Below are positions 5,979 through 13,559 of a DNA stretch of 13,559 nt, one piece after another. How positions within the stretch are numbered: the first letter of the stretch is position 1; every line of letters starts with the position of its first letter. This DNA is from JAUVXJ01 sp034430275 (GTDB lineage Bacteria > Chloroflexota > Anaerolineae > UBA7937 > B3-Chlor). The stretch is taken from positions 1 through 13,559 of the forward strand of contig DAOUEW010000324.1 in NCBI GenBank assembly GCA_034430275.1, given 5' to 3'. The position numbers were made by a program, and so were the translations under genes. The notes beneath the pieces are model-generated. The model was not told the origin of the DNA. It worked only from the letters and a program-made list of their open reading frames with translations, and made no database searches.

Positions 5979-8141
5979 CTATGAACTCCAGAATGGTTCC
6001 TGCTCGATGCTCGCACTGCTGGTCAGATCGGTGACCTCCCCACCCTGCGGATTCATCTCGTACAGGTCCCAGTTGCCATCCCGGTTGGAATAGAACACTA
6101 TCCCCAGCCCGCCTTCAGACCACGAAGGGCCGTGGTCGTCCGCTGTGGCATAGTTGGAGAGATTCCTCTGCTCAGTACCGTCTGAGTTCATGACGTAGAT
6201 CTCCATGTTGCCGTCGCGATAGGACTCGAAGGCTATGGAGCTGCCGTCCGGCGACCAGGCGGGAGAGAGATCCAGAGCATCGTTGAACGTCAGGCGTGAC
6301 TCGCGCGCGCCGTCGGCGTCCATCACGTAGATCTCCAGATTGCCATCTCTCTCGGACACGAAAGCGATCATACTACCATCTGGCGACCACGCTGGCGAGT
6401 AGTCTGGTTCTTCGTTGAAGGTCATCCTTGCTGGCTGAGAGCCGTCTGCATTCATCATGTACAGTTCCCAGTTTCCATCGCGCAGCGAAGAGAAGACGAC
6501 CTTGGTGCCATCGGGAGAAATGGACGGTGTCCAGTCTGCTGCTGCATTCTGCGTGAGGTTCGTGGGTTCGGAACCATCCGCGTTCGCGCGATAGATCTCC
6601 TGGTTCCCATCTCGCTTGGACACGAAGACCAGCCAGCTATGGTCAGAGGACCATACAGGCGAGCTCTCATCCACTTCGTTGTCCGTGATACGAACCACCA
6701 TGGAACCATCTCTGGACATCGCGTACACGTCCCAACTGTCTGTGTCTTCTTCCCACTGGACGTAGGCGATGTCGAGAGTCGGCGCGCGGAGGGTAGGTGT
6801 CGGCGCCGGTGTGAACCGTAAGTCGGGAGTAGGAGTAACCAGGGCAACGGAAAGAGAGGTCTGCTGCTCGGTAGCCTCAGGGGTGGAAGCGGGTTGATTC
6901 CCCCTCGCGAGGGGCTGCCAGGAGACCAGGCACCAGAACAGGACTGCTGTTGCCGCCAGGAGGCCGATCAACGGCCAGAGGAATCTGCCGACCCAGTCGC
7001 CTGCTGTTGAAGCTACCTGTCTCGCCCGCCCTACCTGGATCACGGCGTCCAAACCTCGTCGAGTATTCAGCCACACCTTCACCAGCTCTACTCTGAACCG
7101 ATAGCTCATCGCGCCGAGACGCTCGAGAACGTCTCTGTCCACCAGTTCCTGGCAGGCCTCGCTGATCTCGGAGAACGAGAGGTCCGCACCTCGACGCTTC
7201 AGCGCATACCTCAGGTCTTGCTCCAAGAGGATTCCCCGGGCGCCGCGCAACGATGCAAGGGCAGCAGCCACCGTTCTCGCGTTGGCCGACGTGCCGCTCC
7301 AGAGGCGCTCCACGTAGGGAGACGCCACCTCGATAGCTTCCCCGACCACGGCTTCCACATCCTTCTCCGCCACGCGGCCCTGGACAGCACACCGAGTGAA
7401 GGCCAGACGACAGAGCAACTGCACGAAGTAGGGGTGGCCGGAGGACAGCTCGATTATCCGTCTCGCAGCCAGATAATCGAAGTCCACCACCCCGCGGGCT
7501 GGCGCGAGTACTAGGTCCATCGCGGCATCGTCGCCCAGAGGACCCAGGACAATCCGATACGCATCGCTGAACAGAGTGAAAGCGGTGTCCGGCCAGTCCT
7601 CGGCGCTCAGGAGCAGGCTCAAGTTCAGTCCACTTTCCATGACGCCAGCAAGGTAGGCATAGAGAGTCTCTCTCGTCAAACCGCCCTCGTGGTCCAGATC
7701 CTCCATTCCGTCGAACGCCAAGACCAGACGTCTCCGCCCCAGTCCTTTGTACACAGTGGGAAGGAAGGTCTCGTGGAAGAAGGCGGCATCAGAGAGGAAA
7801 TCGTTGAACTCGGGGTCGGCAACAGAACGCCCCGTGTCCTCGCGCACTGCCGAGGCTATGGCCGTGGCGGCGCGCCACAGGGCGTGGGCCAGCCTCTCGT
7901 CCTCCAAGGCAGAGAGGTCGACCAGGAAGCCCTTCTGCGGCAATCGCCTAAGCACCTGATGCAGGAACGAGCTCTTGCCGATGCGATGGCTGCCCTGGAT
8001 AATGACGATTCGCCTGGTGCCTCTCGCGCTGAGAATCTCAACGGCCTGTGCCAGTTCCCTCTCTCTGCCAAAGAAGCCGACTTCACCGGCTATGGGCTTG
8101 TCTACGACGTACGGATTGGATGGCTCCTGTCTGTCAACCAC
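5979..8141 (-). CDS. STAND-like AAA ATPase fused through one TM helix to a TolB/PD40 beta-propeller
   Basis: About 720 residues, not matched to a named gene. Residues 1-375 are a cytoplasmic P-loop NTPase of the AAA_16/ORC-like type: NPYVV and FFGRERE near the N-terminus, Walker A GSHRIGKSS (50-58), Walker B LVLAFDGMED (139-148), and a winged-helix-like region near 305-365. A single membrane helix lies at about 388-408 (rich in L, A, W), then a Pro/Thr/Ser-rich linker (409-455). The C-terminal 265 residues hold six PD40-type propeller repeats with a 44-45-residue period (consensus SPDG..IAF.S.RDGN.EIYVMN.DG). Topology is predicted as N-in, propeller outside. GTG at 8141 is chosen because GGAG precedes it by 5 nt; GTG at 8177 would add 12 residues with only a weak site. 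A transmembrane sensor or scaffold is plausible, but no substrate or partner can be named. It is downstream of, and likely co-transcribed with, the zinc-ribbon gene. Confidence 0.85.
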   Translation of the reverse strand: MVDRQEPSNPYVVDKPIAGEVGFFGRERELAQAVEILSARGTRRIVIIQGSHRIGKSSFLHQVLRRLPQKGFLVDLSALEDERLAHALWRAATAIASAVREDTGRSVADPEFNDFLSDAAFFHETFLPTVYKGLGRRRLVLAFDGMEDLDHEGGLTRETLYAYLAGVMESGLNLSLLLSAEDWPDTAFTLFSDAYRIVLGPLGDDAAMDLVLAPARGVVDFDYLAARRIIELSSGHPYFVQLLCRLAFTRCAVQGRVAEKDVEAVVGEAIEVASPYVERLWSGTSANARTVAAALASLRGARGILLEQDLRYALKRRGADLSFSEISEACQELVDRDVLERLGAMSYRFRVELVKVWLNTRRGLDAVIQVGRARQVASTAGDWVGRFLWPLIGLLAATAVLFWCLVSWQPLARGNQPASTPEATEQQTSLSVALVTPTPDLRFTPAPTPTLRAPTLDIAYVQWEEDTDSWDVYAMSRDGSMVVRITDNEVDESSPVWSSDHSWLVFVSKRDGNQEIYRANADGSEPTNLTQNAAADWTPSISPDGTKVVFSSLRDGNWELYMMNADGSQPARMTFNEEPDYSPAWSPDGSMIAFVSERDGNLEIYVMDADGARESRLTFNDALDLSPAWSPDGSSIAFESYRDGNMEIYVMNSDGTEQRNLSNYATADDHGPSWSEGGLGIVFYSNRDGNWDLYEMNPQGGEVTDLTSSASIEQEPFWSS
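5982..6776 (-). repeat. Six tandem PD40 propeller repeats within the ATPase fusion
   Basis: The DNA repeats with a 132-nt unit (44 residues). Each unit holds a W-S-P-D-G turn, a short strand ending in F-x-S, RDGN, and an IYVM-like strand. The copies have diverged at DNA level (many synonymous and some amino-acid differences), so they are an old internal duplication, not a recent expansion. The most C-terminal copies deviate most at the SPDG turn (SEGG at repeat five). Confidence 0.8.
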
Positions 8142-8146
8142 ACCTA

Positions 8147-8150
8147 CTCC
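8147..8150 (-). promoter_or_regulatory. Ribosome binding site favouring the GTG start at 8141
   Basis: On the minus strand GGAG is followed by five bases (TAGGT) and then GTG at 8141-8139. The alternative GTG at 8177, 6 nt after the upstream stop, has only AGG at similar spacing. This supports a start at 8141 but does not rule out 8177. Confidence 0.5.
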
Positions 8151-8183
8151 CTGGGTCAAGACCGTGCCGGGGGGCACAGTAGC

Positions 8184-8894
8184 CTATCGCGCGGAATACA
8201 GTATCCGTTGGCAGCTACCGCACTGGACCAGCTCAGTACCCCTTCGAACTCGCTGAACCAGACTCGTCGGCAGAGCAACACGGCAACCCTGGCAGATGCC
8301 GGTCTCGAGGAGAGCTACCGCCTGCCCACGCTTCTGAACGCGCAGCCCATCGTATACGGCCAGATTCTTGCTTAAGATCTTCTCGCGGATCTCGTCCCTC
8401 TCCACGCTTAGGGAACTCAAGCGATCACGCAGCTCCTCGGCCTTCTGCCGCAGCTCCAGTTGCGACGCGTCGTGGGTCTCTTGGGCGCGCGCCAGGAGCT
8501 CCTCGGCAGCCTCCCGGCGATCCTCTCGCTCCTCCACCTCGGCCATGATCGCCAGAGTATCCTCCTCGAGGACCGACTGCCGGCGTGCCAGGTACTCCAG
8601 CTCCTGCTCGATGCCAGCCAACTCCTTTGGATTGGTGATCTCACCGCCGTACAGGGCGTTCTTTGCGGCAGAAACCTTGCTCGAAACCTGTTCCAGATCA
8701 AGCTCCAGATCACGTAGCTGGGACCGCGACTCACGCAGTGCTGCTTCCCTACCCTGCACGGCCCGACGGGCTGCCAGCAGTTCCTCCTCGCTGTCTAACT
8801 GCTCCTCAATGGTGCGGAGGTTGTCCGCCTTGGCCTCAATCTCGTCGTCTATAAGCTGTAGCTTGTAGATAGACTCTATTCTGGTAGTCACCAT
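8184..8894 (-). CDS. Coiled-coil protein with C-terminal C4 zinc ribbon (DUF164, CT398/HP0958-like)
   Basis: A 236-residue cytoplasmic protein. Residues about 10-175 are highly charged heptad-like helices (Glu, Arg, Ala, Leu rich), forming a long antiparallel coiled coil with the family's connecting motif LYGGEITNPKELAGIEQELE (81-100). The C-terminus carries CQGC (C201, C204) and CGSC (C225, C228), a Zn ribbon. Known relatives are HP0958/FlgZ of Helicobacter and CT398/CdsZ of Chlamydia, with roles in RNA or ribosome interaction and secretion; the role in most bacteria is unknown. It is often beside a Nif3-like gene; no such gene is seen here. ATG at 8894 is preceded by GGGG four bases away; GTG at 8891 is the next codon. 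Forms an operon with the ATPase fusion (42 nt from stop to its start). Confidence 0.9.
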   Translation of the reverse strand: MVTTRIESIYKLQLIDDEIEAKADNLRTIEEQLDSEEELLAARRAVQGREAALRESRSQLRDLELDLEQVSSKVSAAKNALYGGEITNPKELAGIEQELEYLARRQSVLEEDTLAIMAEVEEREDRREAAEELLARAQETHDASQLELRQKAEELRDRLSSLSVERDEIREKILSKNLAVYDGLRVQKRGQAVALLETGICQGCRVALPTSLVQRVRRGTELVQCGSCQRILYSAR

Positions 8895-8957
8895 GCAGCC
8901 CCAGCTCTTACCCCAAGGACTCTGTCCGCTCGACGACCTGACAGTATGTTGACGCGA

Positions 8958-8986
8958 ATTGTACTACAGGCACCAGCAAGAGACAA
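8958..8986 (-). promoter_or_regulatory. Candidate promoter of the zinc-ribbon/ATPase operon
   Basis: Reading the minus strand: TTGTCT (8986-8981) as -35, a 17-bp spacer, and TACAAT (8963-8958) as -10 (5/6 match). Transcription would begin near 8951, giving a leader of about 57 nt to the ATG at 8894. Shares the TACAATT core with the divergent promoter at 9033-9061. Confidence 0.5.
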
Positions 8987-9032
8987 GCAGATTTCCCGCA
9001 ACCAACGAGGTATTGGCAGAACGGGCAACGCC

Positions 9033-9061
9033 TTGCACCATGCCTGTAACGGGACTACAAT
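9033..9061 (+). promoter_or_regulatory. Candidate promoter, possibly producing a leaderless mRNA
   Basis: TTGCAC (9033-9038) and TACAAT (9056-9061) are 17 bp apart; the -10 matches 5/6. The expected start is about 9067-9069, only 2-4 nt before the ATG at 9071. No Shine-Dalgarno-like sequence precedes that ATG, consistent with a leaderless transcript. Confidence 0.5.
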
Positions 9062-9070
9062 TGCCTTCAA

Positions 9071-10720
9071 ATGAAAAGACCCCCTCTTGCTTTGGCTTGT
9101 GTCACAGCTACGTACGTGGTCTTGGCGTTCTTTGTCCTCCCTCAAGACGCTTTCTTCAGCAGTGACGAGGGCCTGAAGTTCATCCAACTCCAGAACTTCC
9201 TGCGAAACGGGCACTCAGGCTTGACTGTCGAATACCCCGGTCGCGGGCTCGATCCGGATTTGAGCTATGTACCCATTAACAATCCTCCCACGCTGATTCG
9301 TGATGGACAACTCTACGCCGTCTATCCTGTCGTCTTCCCGCTACTGGCCACGCCCCTGTATCGTGCCCTTAGCTACGCGGGACTTTACGTCATTCCTGTC
9401 GTCACAGGCTTGCTTACCCTGGTGATCACTTGCTGGCTCGCTCGCCTAACGGGCGGAAGTGGGACGTCTTCGACTATCGTCCTTGGCCTCTGCAGCCCCC
9501 TGGTGTTCTACAGCCTGGTGTTCTGGGATCACACACTGGGCACGATGCTCTCCACCCTGGCGATACTGCTTGTGGTGAAGAACCTCGAGAACGCCCGCAA
9601 GCCCTGGCTGATAGCGGGGGGCATGCTGCTCGGCCTCGCCATCTGGGTGAGATCAGAGATGTACGTAATGGGGCTGGTGATGCCCGTTGCACTGTTCTTC
9701 TTCTCTAGGAGACGTTTCGTCAATACGCTGTCACTATGCCTGGGAATGCTCGTGACCCTGGTTCCCCTTTGGGTCTTCCAGTTCCTGGTCTACGGCAACT
9801 TCATTGGCCCGCACGTGGGGCACTTCGCTTGGCTGGCAGAGGAGCTTCCCATGACTACCGATCGCGTGGCCATCATCTACCACACGCTGCTGGAAGGCAA
9901 CTCCAGTCCAGCCCTCAGTTTCCTGTACATCATGGCCTTCGTGTCCTCGGCCATGCTGTTCCGATCATCGAGACTCCGCAAACGGAACCTGCTGATCATC
10001 GTCAACTTCGGCATCTTGGCCATAATCACGATCCCCAACATCCTCGAGGCCGCCGCTGGCCGACCTCTTGGAGGTCTGATCACTACCGCTCCGTTCTTGG
10101 TGTTCGGCCTCACCACCCTGCTGAACTCATCCGTCAGACAGGGGAATAGAATGCTCGTAGCCATCGGCCTGGGATACACGGCACTCGTGTGCGCGTGGAC
10201 ACCCGTGGACCCCGGACTACAGTGGGGTCCACGCTTCCTGTTGCCCATCTTCCCGCCCCTCGCTGTCGTCGCGACCAACAACTTCCGTGCGCTGCAGGCC
10301 ATGGGAGACCTGCGAAGCGTGCGTCTTCTCAAGGCATGCTTCATCACCACGGTCGCTCTCAGCATCTTGGTGCAAGTAGCCGGGCTGAGGACTCTGTACA
10401 TCATCAAGATCAGAGACAGGGACCTGATCCAGCGGACGGGTCAGCTCGAAGCAGTCCACATCTCAAGCGACGAGTACGGGTACGCGCAGTACGTGGCTCC
10501 TTTATTCTATGAGAAGCAGTTCTTCTACGTCCGGGATCAAGAGGACTACCAGCGATTGACAGAGACCCTGGTGAACCACGACATCAGGAGATACGCATTT
10601 GTGACCTATCCCGTCCCCGACAGACAGGCCGTCAACCCACTCGACGCGCCCGCCTGTTGCGTCGTTCGAGCATTGGGTCCGGAACTCTACGAGATTACGG
10701 TAGAAGAGGGGACGCCGTGA
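9071..10720 (+). CDS. Polytopic membrane protein, GT-C/GT39-like glycosyltransferase (putative)
   Basis: A 549-residue multi-pass membrane protein with about ten hydrophobic helices. The first helix (about 6-23) is followed by SSDEG (30-34), whose Asp-Glu pair sits where GT-C enzymes of the PMT/ArnT type carry the catalytic acid, at the start of the first outer loop. WGPRFLLPIFPPLAVVA (385-401) matches the conserved R-x-L-x-P-x-x-P loop of these enzymes. The C-terminal 100 residues are a soluble tail. By analogy it would transfer a sugar from a polyprenyl-phosphate carrier at the outer membrane face; substrate and acceptor are unknown. It begins the likely surface-glycan operon. The ATG at 9071 lacks a Shine-Dalgarno sequence; see the promoter entry. 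Confidence 0.7.
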   Translation: MKRPPLALACVTATYVVLAFFVLPQDAFFSSDEGLKFIQLQNFLRNGHSGLTVEYPGRGLDPDLSYVPINNPPTLIRDGQLYAVYPVVFPLLATPLYRALSYAGLYVIPVVTGLLTLVITCWLARLTGGSGTSSTIVLGLCSPLVFYSLVFWDHTLGTMLSTLAILLVVKNLENARKPWLIAGGMLLGLAIWVRSEMYVMGLVMPVALFFFSRRRFVNTLSLCLGMLVTLVPLWVFQFLVYGNFIGPHVGHFAWLAEELPMTTDRVAIIYHTLLEGNSSPALSFLYIMAFVSSAMLFRSSRLRKRNLLIIVNFGILAIITIPNILEAAAGRPLGGLITTAPFLVFGLTTLLNSSVRQGNRMLVAIGLGYTALVCAWTPVDPGLQWGPRFLLPIFPPLAVVATNNFRALQAMGDLRSVRLLKACFITTVALSILVQVAGLRTLYIIKIRDRDLIQRTGQLEAVHISSDEYGYAQYVAPLFYEKQFFYVRDQEDYQRLTETLVNHDIRRYAFVTYPVPDRQAVNPLDAPACCVVRALGPELYEITVEEGTP

Positions 10721-10806
10721 CAACTCCCTCAGTCTTGACGGCGGGGCCTCGGGCCCACCTAACTGGGGACATACTGACCTCTTGAACTCCACCGAGCAAG
10801 AGAACG
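10721..10806 (+). other. Short gap between the first two glycosyltransferase-type genes
   Basis: 86 nt with a TTGACG at 10735-10740 but no -10 at a proper distance, and a small GC stem (10744-10747 with 10753-10756) without a T run. Nothing here clearly starts or stops transcription, so the genes are probably one unit. Confidence 0.4.
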
Positions 10807-12294
10807 ATGACGCTAGGACGAGCATTCACCTCGCTACATATCGAGCGGTTGATGGCTGTGGTGCTACTGCTATGCCTGTTCGTCATGGCCGTGCGCCCTA
10901 TCACGGACCCAGACTTCTGGTGGCACCTGCGAACGGGGCAACTGATCTGGGAAAGCAGAAGCATCCCACGACAAGACGTTTTTTCCTACACGGTGGCTGG
11001 CCAGCCCTGGATCACCCACGAATGGCTGACCGAGGTTCTCATGTATGCCCTCTACGCTGCGTTCGGCCAAGGAGGCCTGATCCTGGTCTTCGCGGCGATC
11101 ATCACGACGGCCTTTGCCCTGCTTTACCTTCAGTGCTCAGGGCAGCCCTACCTGGCCTCATTCGTAGTTGTCTGGGCAGCCATTACCTCGGCCGTGACCT
11201 GGGACGTGCGTCCCCAGATGCTCTCCCTTCTGCTCTCCTCGGCTTTTCTCTACGTCCTTCATCTCTACCGTAGAGGCAACAGATCGGTCATCTGGTCCTT
11301 GCCCCCGCTCATGGCCCTGTGGGTTAACCTGCATGGGAGTTTCTTCCTGGGACTGGTCTACCCGGCGGTGTTCATGGTTGGAGCAGCCATCGACAACGCG
11401 TGGCGTCCGCAGCACCATGGCGCGATGCCCTGGCGAGATCTAAGACGGCTAGCCATGGTAACCCTGGTCACTGCTGTCGCCGCCGTCCTTAATCCCAACG
11501 GCCTTCAACTGCTGATCTATCCTTTCGGGACATTGGGCAGCCCTGCGATGCAGACCTACATCATGGAGTGGTTCTCGCCCGACTTCCATCTCATCCAGTT
11601 TCAGCCTCTTGCGTTCTATCTCCTGACCTTGATTCTCTTGCTGGGACTGTCCCCGCGGATCCCCGGCGCAGCGCAGTTTCTCCTGATCGCCGGCTTCGGC
11701 TACGCCGCGCTCCAGTCTGCCCGTCACATACCGTTTTTCGTTTTGGCCACCGCACCTACACTGACAGAGCAAGCCCTGCAGATCTGGCAACAATGGGGCT
11801 GGTCTGACCGGTTTCGTTCACATAGGCCCCAGCGCGGACGAGCCCACCTCGCCGTCAACTGGCTACTACTCGTGGTCCTGGCACTTGGGGTAGGTGTCAG
11901 AACGATGTACACGGTCGGTACCAATGATCAGGCACAGCGAGAGGCCTTCCCCGTATCCGCCGTGGATTTCCTCGTCGAAGGCGAGACCAGCGGCAACATG
12001 TATAACCTATATCACTGGGGAGGCTACCTGATCTGGCGTCTGTACCCGGAGCAAAAGGTATTCATAGACGGGCGTGCCGACGTCTACGGCGACCCCTTCA
12101 TCGAGGAGTACCTACGGGTCTACCAGCTTCGCGAGGGCTGGAGCGAACCACTGGCGAGCTATGACGTGGAACTGGTCCTCATCGACCGGGCGAGTGCGTT
12201 GAGCACTGTATTGAACGAAAGCCACGCTTGGGATAGGGTCTACACTGACGAGATAGCAGCAGTTTTCATCAGGCGGATTGAGGTGGAATCGTGA
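10807..12294 (+). CDS. Polytopic membrane protein of unknown function, GT-C-like
   Basis: A 495-residue protein with about ten hydrophobic helices. Landmarks: DPDFWWHL (34-41) right after the first helix, WITHEWLTE (68-76), LWVNLHGSFFLG (171-182), a conserved-looking HIPFF (307-311), and a soluble C-terminal part with NLYHWGGYLIWRLYP (400-414) and VFIDGRADVYG (418-427). The layout (acidic motif after helix 1, large outer loop, soluble tail) is that of GT-C glycosyltransferases, and similar DPD-x-WWHL proteins recur in Chloroflexota and related genomes without a defined role. I do not recognise a named family. The ATG at 10807 has a poor ribosome site. It follows the upstream gene by 86 nt with no clear promoter and overlaps the next start (GTGA at 12291). 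Confidence 0.75.
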   Translation: MTLGRAFTSLHIERLMAVVLLLCLFVMAVRPITDPDFWWHLRTGQLIWESRSIPRQDVFSYTVAGQPWITHEWLTEVLMYALYAAFGQGGLILVFAAIITTAFALLYLQCSGQPYLASFVVVWAAITSAVTWDVRPQMLSLLLSSAFLYVLHLYRRGNRSVIWSLPPLMALWVNLHGSFFLGLVYPAVFMVGAAIDNAWRPQHHGAMPWRDLRRLAMVTLVTAVAAVLNPNGLQLLIYPFGTLGSPAMQTYIMEWFSPDFHLIQFQPLAFYLLTLILLLGLSPRIPGAAQFLLIAGFGYAALQSARHIPFFVLATAPTLTEQALQIWQQWGWSDRFRSHRPQRGRAHLAVNWLLLVVLALGVGVRTMYTVGTNDQAQREAFPVSAVDFLVEGETSGNMYNLYHWGGYLIWRLYPEQKVFIDGRADVYGDPFIEEYLRVYQLREGWSEPLASYDVELVLIDRASALSTVLNESHAWDRVYTDEIAAVFIRRIEVES

Positions 12295-13559
12295 CGGGCC
12301 GTGTCACGCTCGAACGGTACCGCTGGATGCTGCCGATCTTGCTTCTGGCTTTTCTGCTACGCGTCGCCTGCCTCGATGCACAGAGTATGTGGTGGGACGA
12401 GGCGTTCTCAGTCACTATCAGCAGCATGGATCTGCGTTCGCTGCTAGACGCTGTCCTCGCGGACCGTGTCCATCCTCCCCTCTACTACCTTGTCTTGCGC
12501 GTCTGGTTGACCTTGGGCCAAGGCGAGTTCGTAGTGCGAGCTCTCTCCGCCTTCGTTGGTGTCCTGGGTGTAGCGTCCTTGTTTCCCATGGCCGCTCTGG
12601 CAGGCGACAGGCGCCTGGGTGCGGTCAGCGCCTTCGCCCTGGCTGTCTCGCCGATGCACATCTGGTACTCCCAAGAGGCCAGGATGTACTCCCTGGTGGT
12701 ATTCCTTACGGTGCTGGCCAACTACTTCTTCGCCCGGCTCCTCAGGAATGGTGGAAGAGCCATCTGGCTCGGATACGGCATCACCACCCTGCTGGCGGTT
12801 CATACATACTATCTACTAGTCTTCGTCATCCTGGCTCAGATGACCTACCTTACAGTCACGCGCCAGCGACACCGCTCGCTGCTACGCAATTGGCTGCTCT
12901 GCATGCTCATCGTGGGCCTACTGTCTTCACCCTGGTTCGGCGCCATCTTCCTGACGGGAGGCTTCTATCGAGCCAGCATATCCTGGATTCGACCGGCGAC
13001 GCCCCAGGACCTGTTCTGGACCATGTACGGCTTCGGCCTGGGGTCCTCCTCAGATCCGGGCAACCTTGTCAATATCCTATCCGCCGTGCTGCCAGCTGGC
13101 ATGCTGGCCTGTGTGTCCATCCGTCTGCTTCTGGGCAACATCCCGGCACGCCAACGCAGTGTACTGTGGTTTGTCTGGCTCTGGCTGTTTCTGCCTCTCA
13201 CCCTCGTCTTCTTGATCTCCCTGGACTGGCCGTTGCCCATGAAGAGATCGATCTACATGGATCGCTTTCTGATCCCCGTGCTTCCAGCCTTCCTAGTCCT
13301 GATCAGCTACGGGATAACACAGATCTTCAAGAGGAAGAGAGTTCTTGGCGCCGTCACGGCCACGGTCTTGCTGGTGCCCATTGCCGGATCGCTATATGCC
13401 CAGTTCTCCGAACAAACATACCAACGCGACGATTGGCGCCAGGCGATAGCCGATATCAAGGCCGGAGCTCAAAGCGAAGACCTGCTTCTAGTGCGTCCGC
13501 ATGACTATGTGCCGCTGCAGTACTACGATCTACAGGAGATACCTTGGTTCACGGTGCCC
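12291..13559 (+). CDS. GT39/ArnT-like glycosyltransferase, truncated by the window end
   Basis: Open in frame for 423 codons to the last base; the true C-terminus lies beyond the window. A multi-pass membrane protein with the diagnostic PMT/ArnT pattern: WWDEAFS (34-40, catalytic-type Asp-Glu after helix 1), HPPLYYL (61-67), SPMHIWYSQEARMYSL (120-135), and MDRFLIPVLPAFLVL (323-337). Near the end DDWRQAIADI opens the soluble C-terminal region seen in this family. It would move a sugar from a lipid carrier onto a lipid, glycan or protein at the outer membrane face; acceptor unknown. The start is GTG at 12291, overlapping the TGA of the preceding gene by four bases, so it is translated in the same operon. 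A 408-codon reading in another frame (12278-13504) is a shadow. Confidence 0.88.
   Translation, partial: MTGRVTLERYRWMLPILLLAFLLRVACLDAQSMWWDEAFSVTISSMDLRSLLDAVLADRVHPPLYYLVLRVWLTLGQGEFVVRALSAFVGVLGVASLFPMAALAGDRRLGAVSAFALAVSPMHIWYSQEARMYSLVVFLTVLANYFFARLLRNGGRAIWLGYGITTLLAVHTYYLLVFVILAQMTYLTVTRQRHRSLLRNWLLCMLIVGLLSSPWFGAIFLTGGFYRASISWIRPATPQDLFWTMYGFGLGSSSDPGNLVNILSAVLPAGMLACVSIRLLLGNIPARQRSVLWFVWLWLFLPLTLVFLISLDWPLPMKRSIYMDRFLIPVLPAFLVLISYGITQIFKRKRVLGAVTATVLLVPIAGSLYAQFSEQTYQRDDWRQAIADIKAGAQSEDLLLVRPHDYVPLQYYDLQEIPWFTVP

Noticed and set aside
8368..8868. Ser/Arg-rich 166-codon frame opposite the zinc-ribbon gene
   Set aside because: A shadow of the coiled-coil coding repeats; the zinc-ribbon frame has clear family motifs.
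12278..13504. 408-codon open frame on the plus strand overlapping the last gene
   Set aside because: It is low-complexity, Arg/Pro/His/Ser rich, typical of an out-of-frame shadow. The frame from GTG 12291 has all GT39 motifs and stays open to the end.
1..13559. CRISPR arrays, transposases, attachment sites, replication origin
   Set aside because: No regularly spaced repeats, no transposase or integrase-like protein, and no DnaA-box cluster noticed in the window.

Overview
The window is ordinary bacterial chromosome, GC-rich by eye (about 60%) and densely coded on both strands. The mix of genes suggests a Chloroflexota-type bacterium, possibly from a metagenome: an ylmD/ylmE/ylmG-like (pgeF, yggS, yggT) block, a cytoplasmic ATPase joined through one membrane helix to a TolB/PD40 propeller, and a run of GT-C-type membrane proteins. 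This placement rests on gene style alone and needs a search to confirm.

Layout on the + strand: (1) 15-1842, etfB and etfA, the two subunits of electron transfer flavoprotein. (2) 1843-2209, a 367-nt gap with no gene, holding a hairpin, an 11-nt repeat pair and a promoter candidate. (3) 2210-5957, a tight five-gene operon: a radical SAM protein starting at TTG, a YfiH/PgeF-type Zn enzyme (ATGA overlap), a YggS-type PLP-binding protein (GTGA overlap), YggT and YggU/DUF167. Next, convergent on the - strand: (4) 8894-5979, a coiled-coil zinc-ribbon protein followed by the ATPase/propeller fusion. After a divergent promoter region at 8895-9070, again on +: (5) 9071 to the window end, three large polytopic membrane proteins of GT-C/GT39 type, the last cut by the window edge.

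How the genes work together: EtfAB carries electrons from flavoprotein dehydrogenases, but its partners lie outside the window. The yfiH-yggS-yggT order matches the part of the Gram-positive/cyanobacterial division-linked cluster that handles nucleoside clean-up, PLP homeostasis and envelope biogenesis, but sepF, ftsZ and divIVA are absent from it here. The three membrane proteins probably act on lipid-linked sugars at the outer face of the membrane, for cell-surface glycans or glycoproteins. The only architecture I would call unusual is the ATPase-TM-propeller protein. No mobile element, CRISPR array, tRNA or rRNA was found, and I see no clear novel multi-gene system.
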